Source of the DNA: Sternotherus odoratus
Taxonomy: Eukaryota; Chordata; Testudines; Kinosternidae
Length of the DNA: 64,000 nt
Direction of reading: 5' to 3'
Assembly (NCBI GenBank): GCA_032164245.1
Contig: JAVMKO010000004.1
Location: 30,667,626 to 30,731,625, forward strand
Below the pieces are notes generated by a model. The model was not told where the DNA came from. It ran no database searches and saw only the letters and a list, made by a program, of their open reading frames with translations. Shown here piece by piece: positions 48,060-59,952 of the stretch (the first letter of the stretch is position 1; every line of letters begins with the position of its first letter). A program made the translations under genes and the position numbers.

Positions 48060-51000
48060 TTCTAGCAGCATTTGCTAGGGTGCTCAGTATTCCAGCCACT
48101 TAGTTTTAGAAAATGAAGAGCCCAGGAGGACTTTCAAACAGGGTAGGAGATCAAGAACTGAGTTCCACCTTGACAATAAGGATACTGGTACACTTGATTG
48201 AAGGTGGAGTTATGGCATTGGCTCTCCAAATGCTTCCTTCTTTCCAGTGACCCCGTGTCTTGCATGTGGTTAGCATCTGCCACCCTGGCTTCATTCAGAT
48301 GAAAATCTCATCCTATCACTGGAACTATTGGGGAATATGCTGTTTGTATTTATTATGACGAAGACAGCTGTTGTCTAGGTATTGCTGTAATTTAAGTCAA
48401 GGACATCTCGCAGTCTCCCCTAGAGGTTGTACAGGTATATGAAATGGGATGTGGGAAGGAGTACAGCCCTAAGGAACTCCACAGGAGAGTTCTTGAGATG
48501 TAGGCTCATAATCCTAGCATAATCCCCAGGATCAATGTAACAGTTTTTTGACTAATTCTGGCAAATTTCAAAGGAGAGTCAACCACGTCATGTGATCTAC
48601 CATGTCAAGCTTTGCTGAAAGATCTGGTAATAGATCATTTTCCCTTTATCCACTGCTAAATGGGTTTAGTCACCCGTGTGTCCATCTCCATTTCTCTGCC
48701 ATGGTGTAAAATATGACCGTTAAAGGGGCAGGATATTGGCAGAGATGAAATGTGGTTGGAAAGTGCTCTTCAATAGCTTCTCCATGGCCTTGCTCAGAAA
48801 TGGATTTTAGACTCCGAGTGGACCGGGAGGAAGAGCTGCACTGAAGAGCAGGAGGATTGGGGCAAAGTAAATCAGTGTTTTATGTACCCTCTTTTCTTCA
48901 GCAGACTGGCGTTCTGTGCAGGTTTGCTATAGCTGAGGATCTGGCCCAGATATTTTTATGTACATGTATTTAAAATCCATTGTCCTTATAGATGGATCAC
49001 AGAAGGTATGAGGTGGAACGACCTATTCTTAGATTGTCAAGTACAGGAGGTAGCCCCCTGATGCAGAAGCCCTATTAAATTCTGTATTATCAGAAGAGCT
49101 AAAAGTCCAACATGAATTCTTGTCATTAAATGAGAGAGAAATTGCACTCTTCAGGAGTTCAAAGTATTTTTAAAGAACAGAAATCCAGTAAGGGTCAAAG
49201 ATAAAGATCAGGCCTATACAAACTGGAGAGGTTTTGAAAACTATTTTTTTTTTTTACATTTTATTATAAAAGAAAGGAAAGTGAGTTGATGCTTAGAACA
49301 CGAGTGGTTGAGAATGCAGAAGGCTCATGAAGTCATTCAAAAAAAGGAGTGGATGTAGTCAGAAGTAGCATAAAGGACACTAACCACTGCTCCATCAATT
49401 TACACGACCTCAGATTGGACAAGGACAACCTTGTCCTTGTGTCAGCAGTTAGACTATGCAGAACAGAACACTAGCTTTTTTAGGGAAAAGGGGCCATAGA
49501 CACTGAATGTCTTCAATCAAAAAGGCACCAAGAATTTGCTAATGCTGATTGACAGCAAATCTGTTTGTGTTTGGTTAGAGAAAGCTTTAAAGATGAAAAA
49601 TCCAGCTCTGTATGCAGTATATATAGCATAAATGTACGTCAACCAGATATTACCACTTGTTTTCCCTAGAGTACTGATGTCAGTCTGGTTGGAGCTGTTG
49701 TATAGTTGGGGAGCAATGTAATTTAAAGCTAGATGAACTTTGTAATTCTGCAAGTAACTGATGCATTTCCGGATCTTTAGCTTTTCAAAATCAAGCAGAG
49801 AGATAATATATTAGGAGGAGAAATTAATTTGCAGAAACTCTCCAGGCTCAAGATAGACACCCAGAAAGCTTGGGAAAATAGCTCTCCATGGCTCAGATGA
49901 GTTTCTGTTTAATTGCTTAGCCAGATTTGACCTTGCACAGCTTCCACAGTAGAGGGGACTGCAGATCTTTAGTGGTAAACACAAAACCATAACAACTCCA
50001 TTCTCTAGTCTCTCACTCACTGATGCTGCCCTTAAACAAACAAACAAAAATGCATTCCTGTCAGTATCTAATTGAGAAAAGACGCTGTATGAGGAATAAA
50101 AACATTTGAGTCACAGGAAACAATTTCATAAGAACAGGGTTACATACCTTGTGATTGTTATATTAAACTGGTTGTCACTAAAAATTGGTCTTTTGATGAT
50201 AAACTTTTAATTCGTAGTTACAATTTACATTGGAAATGAAAAAAAGTATCTAGGAAGGGATTGTGTAGAGTTATGTTATTTAGTCATACTCTTTGTGTAG
50301 AGTTAGAAATGCTTGTGTGTTCATTTGTAGTTTTCTTGCACGAATATGCTAATCATAGAGAAAAACACAGAACTGCTTACAAACATCTCTATCCTGTGCA
50401 ATTATGTTCAAAACCAGTTGGAATCTGGCACACTTTTGAAAGAGCTTGATACAAAGCTCCATGTGCCCTCACTTTAACTTTGAGAAATCATGACTAATTG
50501 GCACCAAACTATCAAAAAGCAGGGTGTTTGACCAAGGAATAACCTCATTCCCAAATTTCAAGTTTTTGCCATCTACCACAAACATACTACAGCTGTTAAA
50601 ATATTATAAAATAACATGGATATTTTTAGCACTGTTCTTCAAAATGGCAGAACCATTGTTGCGAGACAGAAAACAAATTTGGTATGTTTCAGCCAATAGA
50701 TTAAAAAAACTGAAAATGACAAGAACTGAGATGATTGTGCAACCGTAATTATAGGTATCCTCCTGCACTGTGCTAGAGAACATTATGCTGGGGTGCCCTC
50801 CCCCATCACCACCCTGGTTGAATAAGAGTTATGGCAAGGTTACCTCTGTTTCTCTTTTATTCAGCCAATAACCATTTAGCCCCATGTCTGGTAGTTCCTC
50901 ACTATGACTTCAGTTGGATCATTAATAGTCTTTTCGCTCTCAGAGTCTAGTGAGTCAGGAGTCCTGTAACCCTAGCGAATGGTCAGCAGTCTCTAGCCTG

Positions 51001-51576
51001 TTAGGGTTCAGATCCCTTTTCTCTGAAGACATTAATAACCATTCTGCTAGGGTTGGTAGAGGAACCCAGACCCACCTATTCCTCTGTGCTTCACTCCAGG
51101 CATCTAGGAGCTGGAACCAGTATCTCCCAATCTCTTATTGCTTCTTACAATGCCTCTCCTCTAGGCTGGTTCCCAGACTTATGTTCTGTGATCCTTGTCT
51201 TCTGGAGTTCCAAATACCTGGTTGTCTGCCCACGAGTCTGTTGCTGAAGGCCCCTGCTCTGAGTGGTTCCTCAGCCTCCCTTCCTATCTAACCTGCATCC
51301 ATTTCACCTCCCTAGTTGTTGCAGAGTCACCAATCACTCCCAGCAGAGGAGGCAGCCAGTCTCCCTCTTTATCTGGGATAGCACAGACTCAGTTTGTCCT
51401 ATGACAGTAAGGAATTAGATAAGTGAATTTATGATGCAGGGGAGGAAATGATTCCATTAAATGACAGATTGTCCTTCATATGAAATTTGTATTTTATTTT
51501 CTGCTCCTTCTGTATCAAAATCAACAAAATGAAAATATTAATTGAACAAATATCTTGAGGGAATCACATTTTAAAT

Positions 51577-52018
51577 AGCAGAGGTAACAAAGTCCTGTGG
51601 CACCTTAAAGACTAACTATCAAGTTTTGAAGCATAAGCTTTCGTGGGCTAATACCCACTTCGTCGGATGCAAGCAGTGGAAGTGTCCAGAGGCAGGTATA
51701 GAAAAGTAGGCAAGAACCAGGTTGTTATCTCTGATCAGGGAGGGTGGGTTATTCTTCTAGCTAGAAGAATAACCCACCCTCCCTGATCGGAGATAACAAC
51801 CTGGTTCAGCCTAATTGGACTAACCTTTTTACCTCCCACCTGGTTCTTGCCTACTTTTCTATACCTGCCTCTGGACACTTCCACTGCTTGCATCCGACGA
51901 AGTGGGTATTAGCCCACGAAAGCTTATGCTTCAAAACTTTATAGTTAGTCTTTAAGGTGCCACAGGACTTTGTTACCTCTGCTATTCCAGACTAACACGG
52001 CTACCTCTCTGATTCTTG
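51577..52018. mobile_element. Foldback element: spacer-less inverted repeat with 11-bp target duplication
   Basis: Left arm 51577-51760 is the reverse complement of right arm 51761-51983, meeting at TCTAGCTAGA with no loop. I count two mismatches plus a 39-base block (51807-51845) present only in the right arm, bordered by ACCTGGTT repeats. The unpaired tail 51984-52018 contains CAGACTAACACGGCTACC. ACATTTTAAAT flanks the whole at 51566-51576 and 52019-52029, so the palindrome inserted as one unit. Each arm carries CATCCGACGAAGTGGG, CACGAAAGCTTATGC and AGTCTTTAAGGTGCCACAGG, a motif set common in reptile genomes. No coding capacity. Confidence 0.9.
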
Positions 52019-53163
52019 ACATTTTAAATGACTCTAGGGGACAAGTTGCATTGAATGTTACTGTGATGTAATGTAAACATGGACTGTGACGGTAGTGCTA
52101 GACTATGGCATAAACTTAATAAAATAATCTGATCCAAATACTGCTCCACTCCTGTACAGGAACATGGAGTCAGATGTGGAGAACCAGTTTCTGGTGTACA
52201 ACCATTTGAAATAAAGAAGTTGTTTATCGACACTCTTAAGATCCACTCAAAAGACAGGCAGAATCTGATAGCCCTAAGTATCAAAACACCTACATGCTTT
52301 AGAAAAGAAAATCAAAGGACGGTTTTATCCACCACTGAAATGCAACCACCTTTGGATGACTGGTCTCAACAGTTGTTATACATTGTACAGAAACATTACA
52401 AAATTCTTTAGGAAAATCACAGCCTCTTGAAGATTGTCTCCTTCTGATATTTTCCTTTCGTACTGAGGAAGCTGTTCCAACTTGAGGGGTAAAATTAGGC
52501 CCACAGGTCCTTAACTTCATTTCTCCTTGAGCATATTGAGAGACTGTTCTCTAATGCTTGATAATTATTCTTTACTGTAAATTAACCAAAGTCTGATTTT
52601 GGTGTTATACTCATTAGCAAGGAGCCTGTTTCGAATGCTAATGTATTCTGGGAATGTCCTGTCTGTAAATAAAGACTGATTTACATAGCGTGTAGTCTGA
52701 AATATCTTGAGAAACAAATTCTTACTTGGCAGCTAATTTAAAACTTTTAAAAAAAGTTTTAAAAGCCCTGAGGTTTAAATACAGCACACTGATGGGTGGT
52801 GGCATGCAGAACAATTTAATATGCAAATACTACTTATAAGTAAAACAAATCTCCTTCCCACAAGAAATACAAAGAGTAAAAGTCACTTGATAGAAACATA
52901 GGTCCTGATCCTATTTTCATTAAAGACTGTGACTGAGTTCAATTGTTGTTGGATCAAGTCCATCTCATCTATAATGTTGTCTGGTCAGACTAGTTAACAG
53001 AAGTTAATATTAATAACTTTTAAACAATCACTTGCATCTCAGTTTTTGGCTTAATTTGAAGCAGGAAGAGTTGCTTATCTTACCTGATTTGCTGAATTAT
53101 GCCCACTTTGGTATTTGAGAACTCATTATGGGATACATTCAGCTTCTGCAGAGACTGAAACTT

Positions 53164-53251
53164 GGGCCTGATTTCAGGTGCTGAGCAACTGCAATTCCCT
53201 AGTTGATTTCATTTGGATGTGTGGGTACCCAATATCTCTGAAAATCAGGCC
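53164..53251. mobile_element. Short palindromic MITE (GGGCCTGATTT ends)
   Basis: GGGCCTGATTTCAGGTGCTG at the left mirrors the right end CTCTGAAAATCAGGCC. The interior resembles other copies of a self-complementary reptile MITE. Confidence 0.6.
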
Positions 53252-54591
53252 ATATATGTCTCAACTTGGGCACTAAAATTTGAGGCACCCAAATTCATTG
53301 AGCCACTGCTGAGAACTTAGTCAGAACTGTCCATAGTTATCCACCACACAACCGAAGCATCTAAAATTAGAAGTTACTCTTGAAAATCTGGGCTCAAGTG
53401 ACTGGATTCTCAGCTCACTGCTCTAGCCACTGCACTACTTTTTTTGTCTGTATAAATAATCCCATTAAAAGAAGATTAAGTGCCCTATTCTGACTTTTTG
53501 TTTTGTTATTAATACTTCCTATGATTTTCCGTGAATTTTCAACATAGGCCATAGGGTGCATATCATGTCTAGTATCTACCCTGTCCTGGGAGCCAGGCAC
53601 CAACTGGAGTTTTGAATCCCACCCATTTTGGTTGTGATTCCCTACATGGTGAGACAACCCCCCCCTCCACATCCCATTACCTTTTACTATATGTGTTGAA
53701 AATGCAATGCCAGATGTATATTGTTCCTTGCATACCACTTCAAAAATACAGGAAGAACACAGTATTTCATAAAAACTTCTATTCAAATACAATCCATAAA
53801 GAGAAGAACCACTGAATGTTTCCTTTTTAAAAAAAGGCTAATATCTAGAAGAAAGTACATAAAGCCTCCTTGTTTTTGTCTGTTCCTCTTGATGGATGCT
53901 CACAAAAAAAGTAATGTACATGTTGGTGTCAATATAGCCTTTTTGGGGAGGGAGGCAGGGGCAGTCAAGTGTTTTACACAGAACATATTGGAATGCCAGA
54001 GCTATTTTTTCACTGCTCTGCCTCTCTAAGGCTGTGATTCTGCTCAAAGGTTGTCAGTACATCGCTCTGGTGATCAGGGTAAGATCTGAATGCCTTGCAA
54101 GCACTTCAGCTGTGGACTACATGAATTATGTTGTCTTTGATTCTGCAAATGTTTTCACATAATGTTCCTAGTTAAACATTACATTGGTCTGTGAGCATAA
54201 TGCACATACCCTTCTGTCACATGACATGAATGTAGTGTAGAGCACATGGGTTTTCTAAACAGTAAAATGCCAATTTGACTTAATTTTATTTGTACTTGTA
54301 TTTATTTTTTGCATGTGATAGCATCTGAAGAGGAATCCCAGATCACTCATCAAAAGTATAGCAGGTCAAAAGTGGGAAATAAATGGAAGAGTTTTGTTAT
54401 TCTAAACAATGTGATATTTGTAAGTACTGAGAGACGACTCAGCACTGTCAGTTTAAATTATACACAGCTTTCTTCTGTTTTAAATTGAGATGTGGAAGAT
54501 TACAGGTAGAAATCAAGTGTCATTTACCAAAGACAGTCATGGGAGCTACTATAGAATTATTAATTCTCTTGGAAATGGAAGAAGTTGTTTA

Positions 54592-54869
54592 GGGCTTGAC
54601 TACAAGGGGAAGTTATTCTGGAATAAGGCATGATGTGAATTTAAAGTGCTACTTCTATTCTGGAATAACTCTCCTTGTGGACACTCTTATTCAGCAATAA
54701 GAATCCTTTATTTTTCTAGTGTAGCTTAATCCACTTTGGAAGTAGATTAAGCTAAATCAGAAAAAAGGTCACTCTTTTTCTGAGATAAGAATAGCTACAC
54801 AAGGAGCTATTGCAGAATAGTTTACTCGGTAGCAGCTATTCCAGTGAATTTCCCTGTGAAGACAAGCCC
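54592..54869. mobile_element. Harbinger-type MITE, 278 bp
   Basis: The ends GGGCTTGACTACAAGGGGAA and TTCCCTGTGAAGACAAGCCC are inverted repeats flanked by TTA (54589-54591 and 54870-54872). Subterminal TTATTCTGGAATAA and AGCTATTCCAG motifs repeat on both sides. It is distinct in sequence from the 16014 element. Confidence 0.8.
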
Positions 54870-55665
54870 TTAGTCACTGGATTTTAATGTGCATTTCAGC
54901 TCACTAAGCATCTAAAAACCATCTGATCTCACTACTGAACTAGTACACTCTGTAACTAGTAATGATTACAGCTGGGGAAAACAATTCCCTGAAATAGTAA
55001 ATTCAGTGAAAAATACAAATTCAGAGCACTCAAAATATTGAGAATGTGAGTCAAATTTGGCAAATAGTTTTGGCAGAATAAAAAGTACAAAAATGAAAGT
55101 CTAAATCTTTTTTTGACATTTTTGAATTGAAACATTTAGACTTTTTCCTTCAAATGAAATTTAAAACCAACCAAACAAACAAAAATTGAGATGAACAAAT
55201 GGTTTTGTTCTATCTGAAATAAATTGTGTTTGTTTTTTGTTTCATTAAGATAAAACCAAAAGGTTCTGTGTCATTTTAAAACAAAACTGATTATTTTAGA
55301 AAAAATTGAGAGCTGAAAAAAAAATCAGTTATTTGCTCAGTTGTAGCAATGATCAAATCTCAAAAGGTTTGGAGTTTGGGGGCCTCTCCAGTGTCCATTG
55401 ATGATAATAAGAGTTGGATTGTCAGCTTTGATAAGCATCCAAAAGCATGGTTGACTATACAATTATCTGAACTTTCTGCGTCTGCAAAACTGGCCTGGAA
55501 ACGTCATAGAAACATCTTCTGGTGAAGTCTCAATTCATCTGGTTCTGCTATTGGCCCTGACCAGGATACAGCCATGTAAAAAGTGCATAAAATGAAAACA
55601 AAATTAAATTAAAACATAATCAAATAAACTTAGGACTTCACACAAAACTTATAAATAAAGTCTTG

Positions 55666-55683
55666 GTGTGTGTGTGTGTGTGT
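55666..55683. repeat. (GT)9 microsatellite
   Basis: Nine perfect GT units in plain AT-rich intron. Confidence 0.95.
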
Positions 55684-56541
55684 TTGCACAAGCGCTCATT
55701 GATTATGGAAACATTTCAATGTTTACAAGAAAAAATCCCACTGTGTAGGGAATAGGGAACATACATTTGCAATGGCTGAAAAGTATCCAATAGCCTCTGT
55801 TAATATGATAATTTCCTTAATATGTGGACATTTGGACAATTCCAAAGGAACATTTAATTAGGAATAATGCTCCTGGTATCAATTCATCATTTTTATTTCC
55901 CAAAAATATTTCTAAGACTCTTCCTCTTTTAGAATTCCACAGGACAAACATTCAGAGCTTTTGTATTGGAAATACTGAGTTTAAAATTTAAAAAGTAACA
56001 AACACAAAACACCAAAAATTCAGTCAATGAACATTGTAGATCGAGGGGAAAAACAGTATATGACCATAACTACGGATGTACAAGTGTAAAGGTATCTTTT
56101 CATCTTGTTTTGTGAAGTTTTAATTATGAAACTGCTAGTAATGGTAAAGAGAGTTGTTCTGCTAAGCCTCATAAATCAGAATAAGCTTATACCTTTTAGC
56201 ATTACATAACTGCTTGAAAATTCTCTTTTGTTTTTCTAATACAAAGTGAAGTTATAAATAACAAACATCCTTTCTGGAAAGTTAACAAGCTACACAAGCA
56301 TCGTTTAAAAAAAATCCAATAAAACTCTGGTTCAGAATAGATACCTGTACATTGTGTGCATCCATCTATATGCAAATGTTTCCATATATATGATTATGTG
56401 CATGCATTCGAATCGTATGTGTATGTATTGTGGATGCCAGTTACAACAAATCTGCTGTCATTGGGACTTCACAGTTCTTAGCAAGGTAAGCAATCCAAAA
56501 ACACTGACGCAACATTGAGGCTAAAAGAGAATCTAACTCTG

Positions 56542-56655
56542 ACTGGTTTCAGAGTGGTAGTCCATGCATCTGATGAAGTGAGTTTAGGCCAACAAAGCTT
56601 ATGCTCAAATAAATTTATTAATCTCTAAGGTGCCACAAGTATTCTTCATTCTTTA
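56542..56655 (+). repeat. Solitary relative of the foldback module
   Basis: The order GCATCTGATGAAGTGAG, CAAAGCTTATGCTC, AATAAATTTATTAATCTC and TAAGGTGCCACAAG matches the arm of the 51577 element, with more divergence. Its left end TTTCAGAGTGGTAG reads like the inverse of the family's usual right terminus, so this copy may be a collapsed foldback. Confidence 0.65.
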
Positions 56656-57040
56656 TGTTAACTGTAACACTAATAGGGTTAGTTGTGTCTAAGCAACTAG
56701 AGGCAATATAGTAATAAACGGTTGAACAGATCTGACATTAGTAGAGGGTAGCCCACATACAGAGTGACCAGTACCTGAGATACTTGTGGGTGGGAGTATA
56801 TTTGAGCATGCAGAGTTGTGCAGGTGTGTGTGGGATAGCCACTTTTGACCAGTTCCAACAATACAAAATGTAACAAAATTCTGATTGTGCTTTCAAAGCC
56901 TGTTGGATTTACTTGTAACTTGATTACATTACTATGAGGCTGAGTCTTCCCAAGCCTCCTTTGCTCTTTCTCTATCTCTCTCCAGAGATATTTGTGATTT
57001 GATCAATTTATTTGAGACACCTCCCCAATTCTTGGCTTAC

Positions 57041-58021
57041 CTTCACATCGTGGATGTTCATCCTTGTTCCTTCCTTTCCAACAAAGATGTCATCTATATC
57101 GACAAGAATGTACCTATCCAAGGACAATGTGAGCTTCTTCCCTGTCAGGAATGAGACAGCATCTAGAAAGATCAACTTGTGTAGCCAAAAGGTCAAGTTG
57201 TTTCCAAAAAGGACTCTCTGAATACCATCATGAAGCCCCAAGTCCTGGATCACTGTAGCATACAGTGGAGCTTTAGGCAATGATGCTGGAAAGGACCTGG
57301 AAGTCTGTAATTCAGTTAAAAGCACAGGTTGGTAGGTGGAGTGATTATATAGGAAAATCGTCCAGTCTTCCCCAGGTAGTGGGCCTTTCTCAGTCCTTGG
57401 TGCTTTGGTAATGTGCAGTAGAGGAGATTGAGAGTTTACAAAGCAATCTTTGAGGGCTACATTATTGTAAAGGTCTAGTGGAAATCCTTTTAAGGTAATA
57501 CTTGGTGAGCTGTTCTCATTGGCTTTATGAAAACCAATTATGCTAACACTGTACTCCACACAGTATTTTTCCAGAAGCTCTCTATTCCATGAGTCCATGG
57601 ACACATACTTTAAAATATTCTCATATATAACAAGCATATATTTCCCCTTGCCACTATCTGTAAGAGGAGGAATGTCACCTTTCCCAGGTGCAATCACCAT
57701 ATGGTACTGGAATCGACTAGACTCGAGGATGGCTATGATATCTTGTCCAAGCTGGGAGTATTGACTCTCCACAAATAGTAAAACAATAGGATCAGTATTA
57801 GATGGATCCATTGGCTTAGCAGTCTTCAGCTCCTTGGACCTGTATGGTAAAAGTTTAAGGCCCTCGCATTCTGCTTCTCCAGTGGCTTCAACTAGGGTCA
57901 TCTCCTGCTTGTAGCCTGTATATAAGTAATAGGCGGAAATGACTATGCTTACTAAACAGAAGGTTGTTAAGAGAATTACCAGTGTTCTGAAACTTCTACG
58001 AAGTTTCACAATAAGATTCAT
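57041..58021 (-). CDS. NDST4: NDST4 exon 2 coding part: heparan sulfate N-deacetylase/N-sulfotransferase, N-terminus
   Basis: The protein is a Golgi type II membrane enzyme that removes acetyl from GlcNAc and adds N-sulfate during heparan sulfate synthesis. This exon encodes residues 1-327. The ATG at 58021-58019 ([11 protein letters not shown]) has A at -3; the longer open frame begins at TTG and is not a start. Residues 1-12 are a basic cytosolic tail, about 13-34 the membrane anchor, and the rest the luminal stem and N-deacetylase domain, with DIDDIFVG at 308-315 and N-glycosylation sites near 170, 226 and 275. The exon ends DVK, then GTAAGC (GT at 57040-57039), phase 0. [29 protein letters not shown] and [11 protein letters not shown] fit NDST4 better than NDST3. 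No stop or frameshift is seen. Confidence 0.95.
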
Positions 58022-58282
58022 TTTTTGGAATACTTTCAATTAAAAAAAACAAACTTTGTTGGCTTTATCCTCTTAAACTGCCATAGTAGAGAGGACTAAA
58101 AATGGTGCTGGTACCATGCCCCAAATGTTCATGTGACCATTGCAATGCATTTATGAGGGGCTTTGGGGAGGTTATAAAGTTGTTAGAGCTCAAAGTCAAA
58201 GTATCTGGAAATCTAAATTGGAAGAGATCTTCTCTGAATGCAGCACTTGCAAAAAATCAATGGAGATGATGCTTAACATTAT
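58022..58282 (-). promoter_or_regulatory. NDST4: NDST4 exon 2, 5' untranslated part with two upstream ORFs
   Basis: The likely acceptor is CACCCTTTGTTGCAG, with the AG at 58284-58283, giving exon 2 an inferred start at 58282. Two short upstream ORFs precede the main ATG: 58279-58196 (27 codons plus TGA) and 58150-58073 (25 codons plus TAA). Both end before the main start, so translation would need leaky scanning or re-initiation. The acceptor is inferred from sequence only. Confidence 0.7.
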
Positions 58283-59237
58283 CTGCAACAAAGGGTGAAA
58301 TTAGAGTAAGTAAAAACAAAATCCATAAAGCAATTAAAACTAAGTGTGTTAATTAAATAAGATAGTAACTGATATGTGAGTTTATCTGAGGACGAGATTT
58401 ATTGATTGTACAGTACTAGCTGTCAGCTGCTTTTTTAGTAGTTAACTTTTTAAAAACTATCTATTTAAGGTAATTTTCCAAAATACTTTTGAAATGAAAT
58501 GAAATCTAAATACAGCACTGAATGATGTTCATTCAATCACTTCTCCTTTGGTAGAAAGATTTCTTGCAATTGAAAGCAGGTATATCGTAGAATAATGGAA
58601 TGAAATTAAGAAAAAGAAAAAAATTCAATAGATTTATCAAATTGCGGCATAGTCTTCTGAAAGGAGATAGTGGAATTCCAGTGTTTTGGGACATTTCAAA
58701 CTAGTCAAGACAAAGTATTAGAAAATGTGTAGTATGGAACCACCCTGTTATTAGTGCCGGGATGTGCTAGAAGAATGAAAAGACTTTCTCGGTCTCCAAT
58801 TTCTATGTATTTCTATATACTTCTATGACTTAAGCAATCCGTGGGATCTACTCATGTGTACAAATACGTGCAGAATATGAATCCAAATCTGCAGGCTTAC
58901 ATGAAGTTATTCTTGAGTATCTAAAGTGTCAAAAACATTACACTTTTTAATTAAAAATTATTGTTACTATCTTGACAATTCTAAAACAGCTAAACTAAAT
59001 TTTACTAAACTCTTCTAAAGAATTAAATTTTGTGTTGAGCTTAATACTGCTACATTTCACCTCAATGGGTAATTCCTGAAATGGTTACAAGCATCTAAAT
59101 ATGGGGCTTAAAATGAATTCAGGGCCTTAATCTGTCTCTCATTATTAAATAGAAGATTGAGGTAAAAAATGCATATGGGCTAGATTCACTGGCCAGCTTT
59201 GTGTAATTCCTTACAGTGAAAAGCTGGTTATACTATG

Positions 59238-59370
59238 CTAATGGTTTTCAAGCTGTGGTCTGCAGAACCCTGGAGGTCCATAGGCTATGTTTAATATTTC
59301 CAAAGGGGTCTGTACCTCCACTGGAAACCCTTTAGGGGCATGCAAATGAAAAAAAAGCTTGAAAACAACT
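59238..59370. mobile_element. hAT MITE, about 133 bp
   Basis: Left TGGTTTTCAAGCTGTGGTC and right AAGCTTGAAAACAACT are inverted. ATACTATG occurs immediately outside both ends (59230-59237 and 59371-59378). The right end seems to have lost about two bases. Confidence 0.8.
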
Positions 59371-59916
59371 ATACTATGCCTTTTTCCAGTGGGAATTCTC
59401 TACACAGCTTAAAGTGCATTTTAGAAATCTTAAATACAGACATTTTCACCAGGAAGACTGTTGCAGCTTGAAGGACGGATGCAAAACAATTCTGGAAAAC
59501 TAAGGAAATATTCTTTATAGTGAACCATCCAACAGACGTTTTAGCACATTTGAGTTTGTCAGTCAAGGAATACACAATGAAGTTGGGAGCGCTTTGAGGG
59601 TTGTTTCTCAAAAATGGAAAGGTGAAAAAACCCCAGAAAAAATAGATGATTTTGCTTTATGGGCTTCAATAAGGACAAGTGAGCAACTTTTCTTTCTGAA
59701 TTATTTACACTGTTTGCACTGGAACAATGGATTATTTTAAAGTACTAAGAATTAACATTATTTTTAAAGAAGACCTGTTAGTTGACAGATCTTCATTTGT
59801 AAACTAGACTCCAGAATAAAGATGGGGACTTAAATATTTAAGATTTCTGGAAGACTTTTCAATCTAAACCCGAGGAAATGTAATAAATATAATATATGGA
59901 AAATCTCTAATGGTAT

Positions 59917-59952
59917 ATTTATCTAATAATGGTGTGCCATTATTAGATAAAT
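59917..59952. repeat. Perfect 16-bp inverted repeat with TGTG loop
   Basis: ATTTATCTAATAATGG and its exact complement surround four bases. AT-rich, in intron 1; no element ends recognised. Confidence 0.95.

Larger units (their letters stand above)
5997..57040 (-). other. NDST4: NDST4 intron 2 (complete, about 51 kb)
   Basis: This is bounded by the exon 2 donor (GTAAGC, starting at 57040) and the exon 3 acceptor (ending at 5997). Large introns are usual in NDST genes. No host exon was recognised inside. Stretches where I see only plain AT-rich intron or unplaced old repeat fragments are 6350-8280, 9960-11660, 20540-25700, 25770-28350, 32490-32740, 33810-35700, 39560-41690, 43340-45980, 48070-51560 and 54870-56540. 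Named repeats are listed separately. Confidence 0.88.

Noticed and set aside
57008..58039. Longer NDST4 frame with six extra N-terminal residues and extra C-terminal residues
   Set aside because: The upstream start is TTG, and the C-terminal extension reads through the splice donor into the intron.
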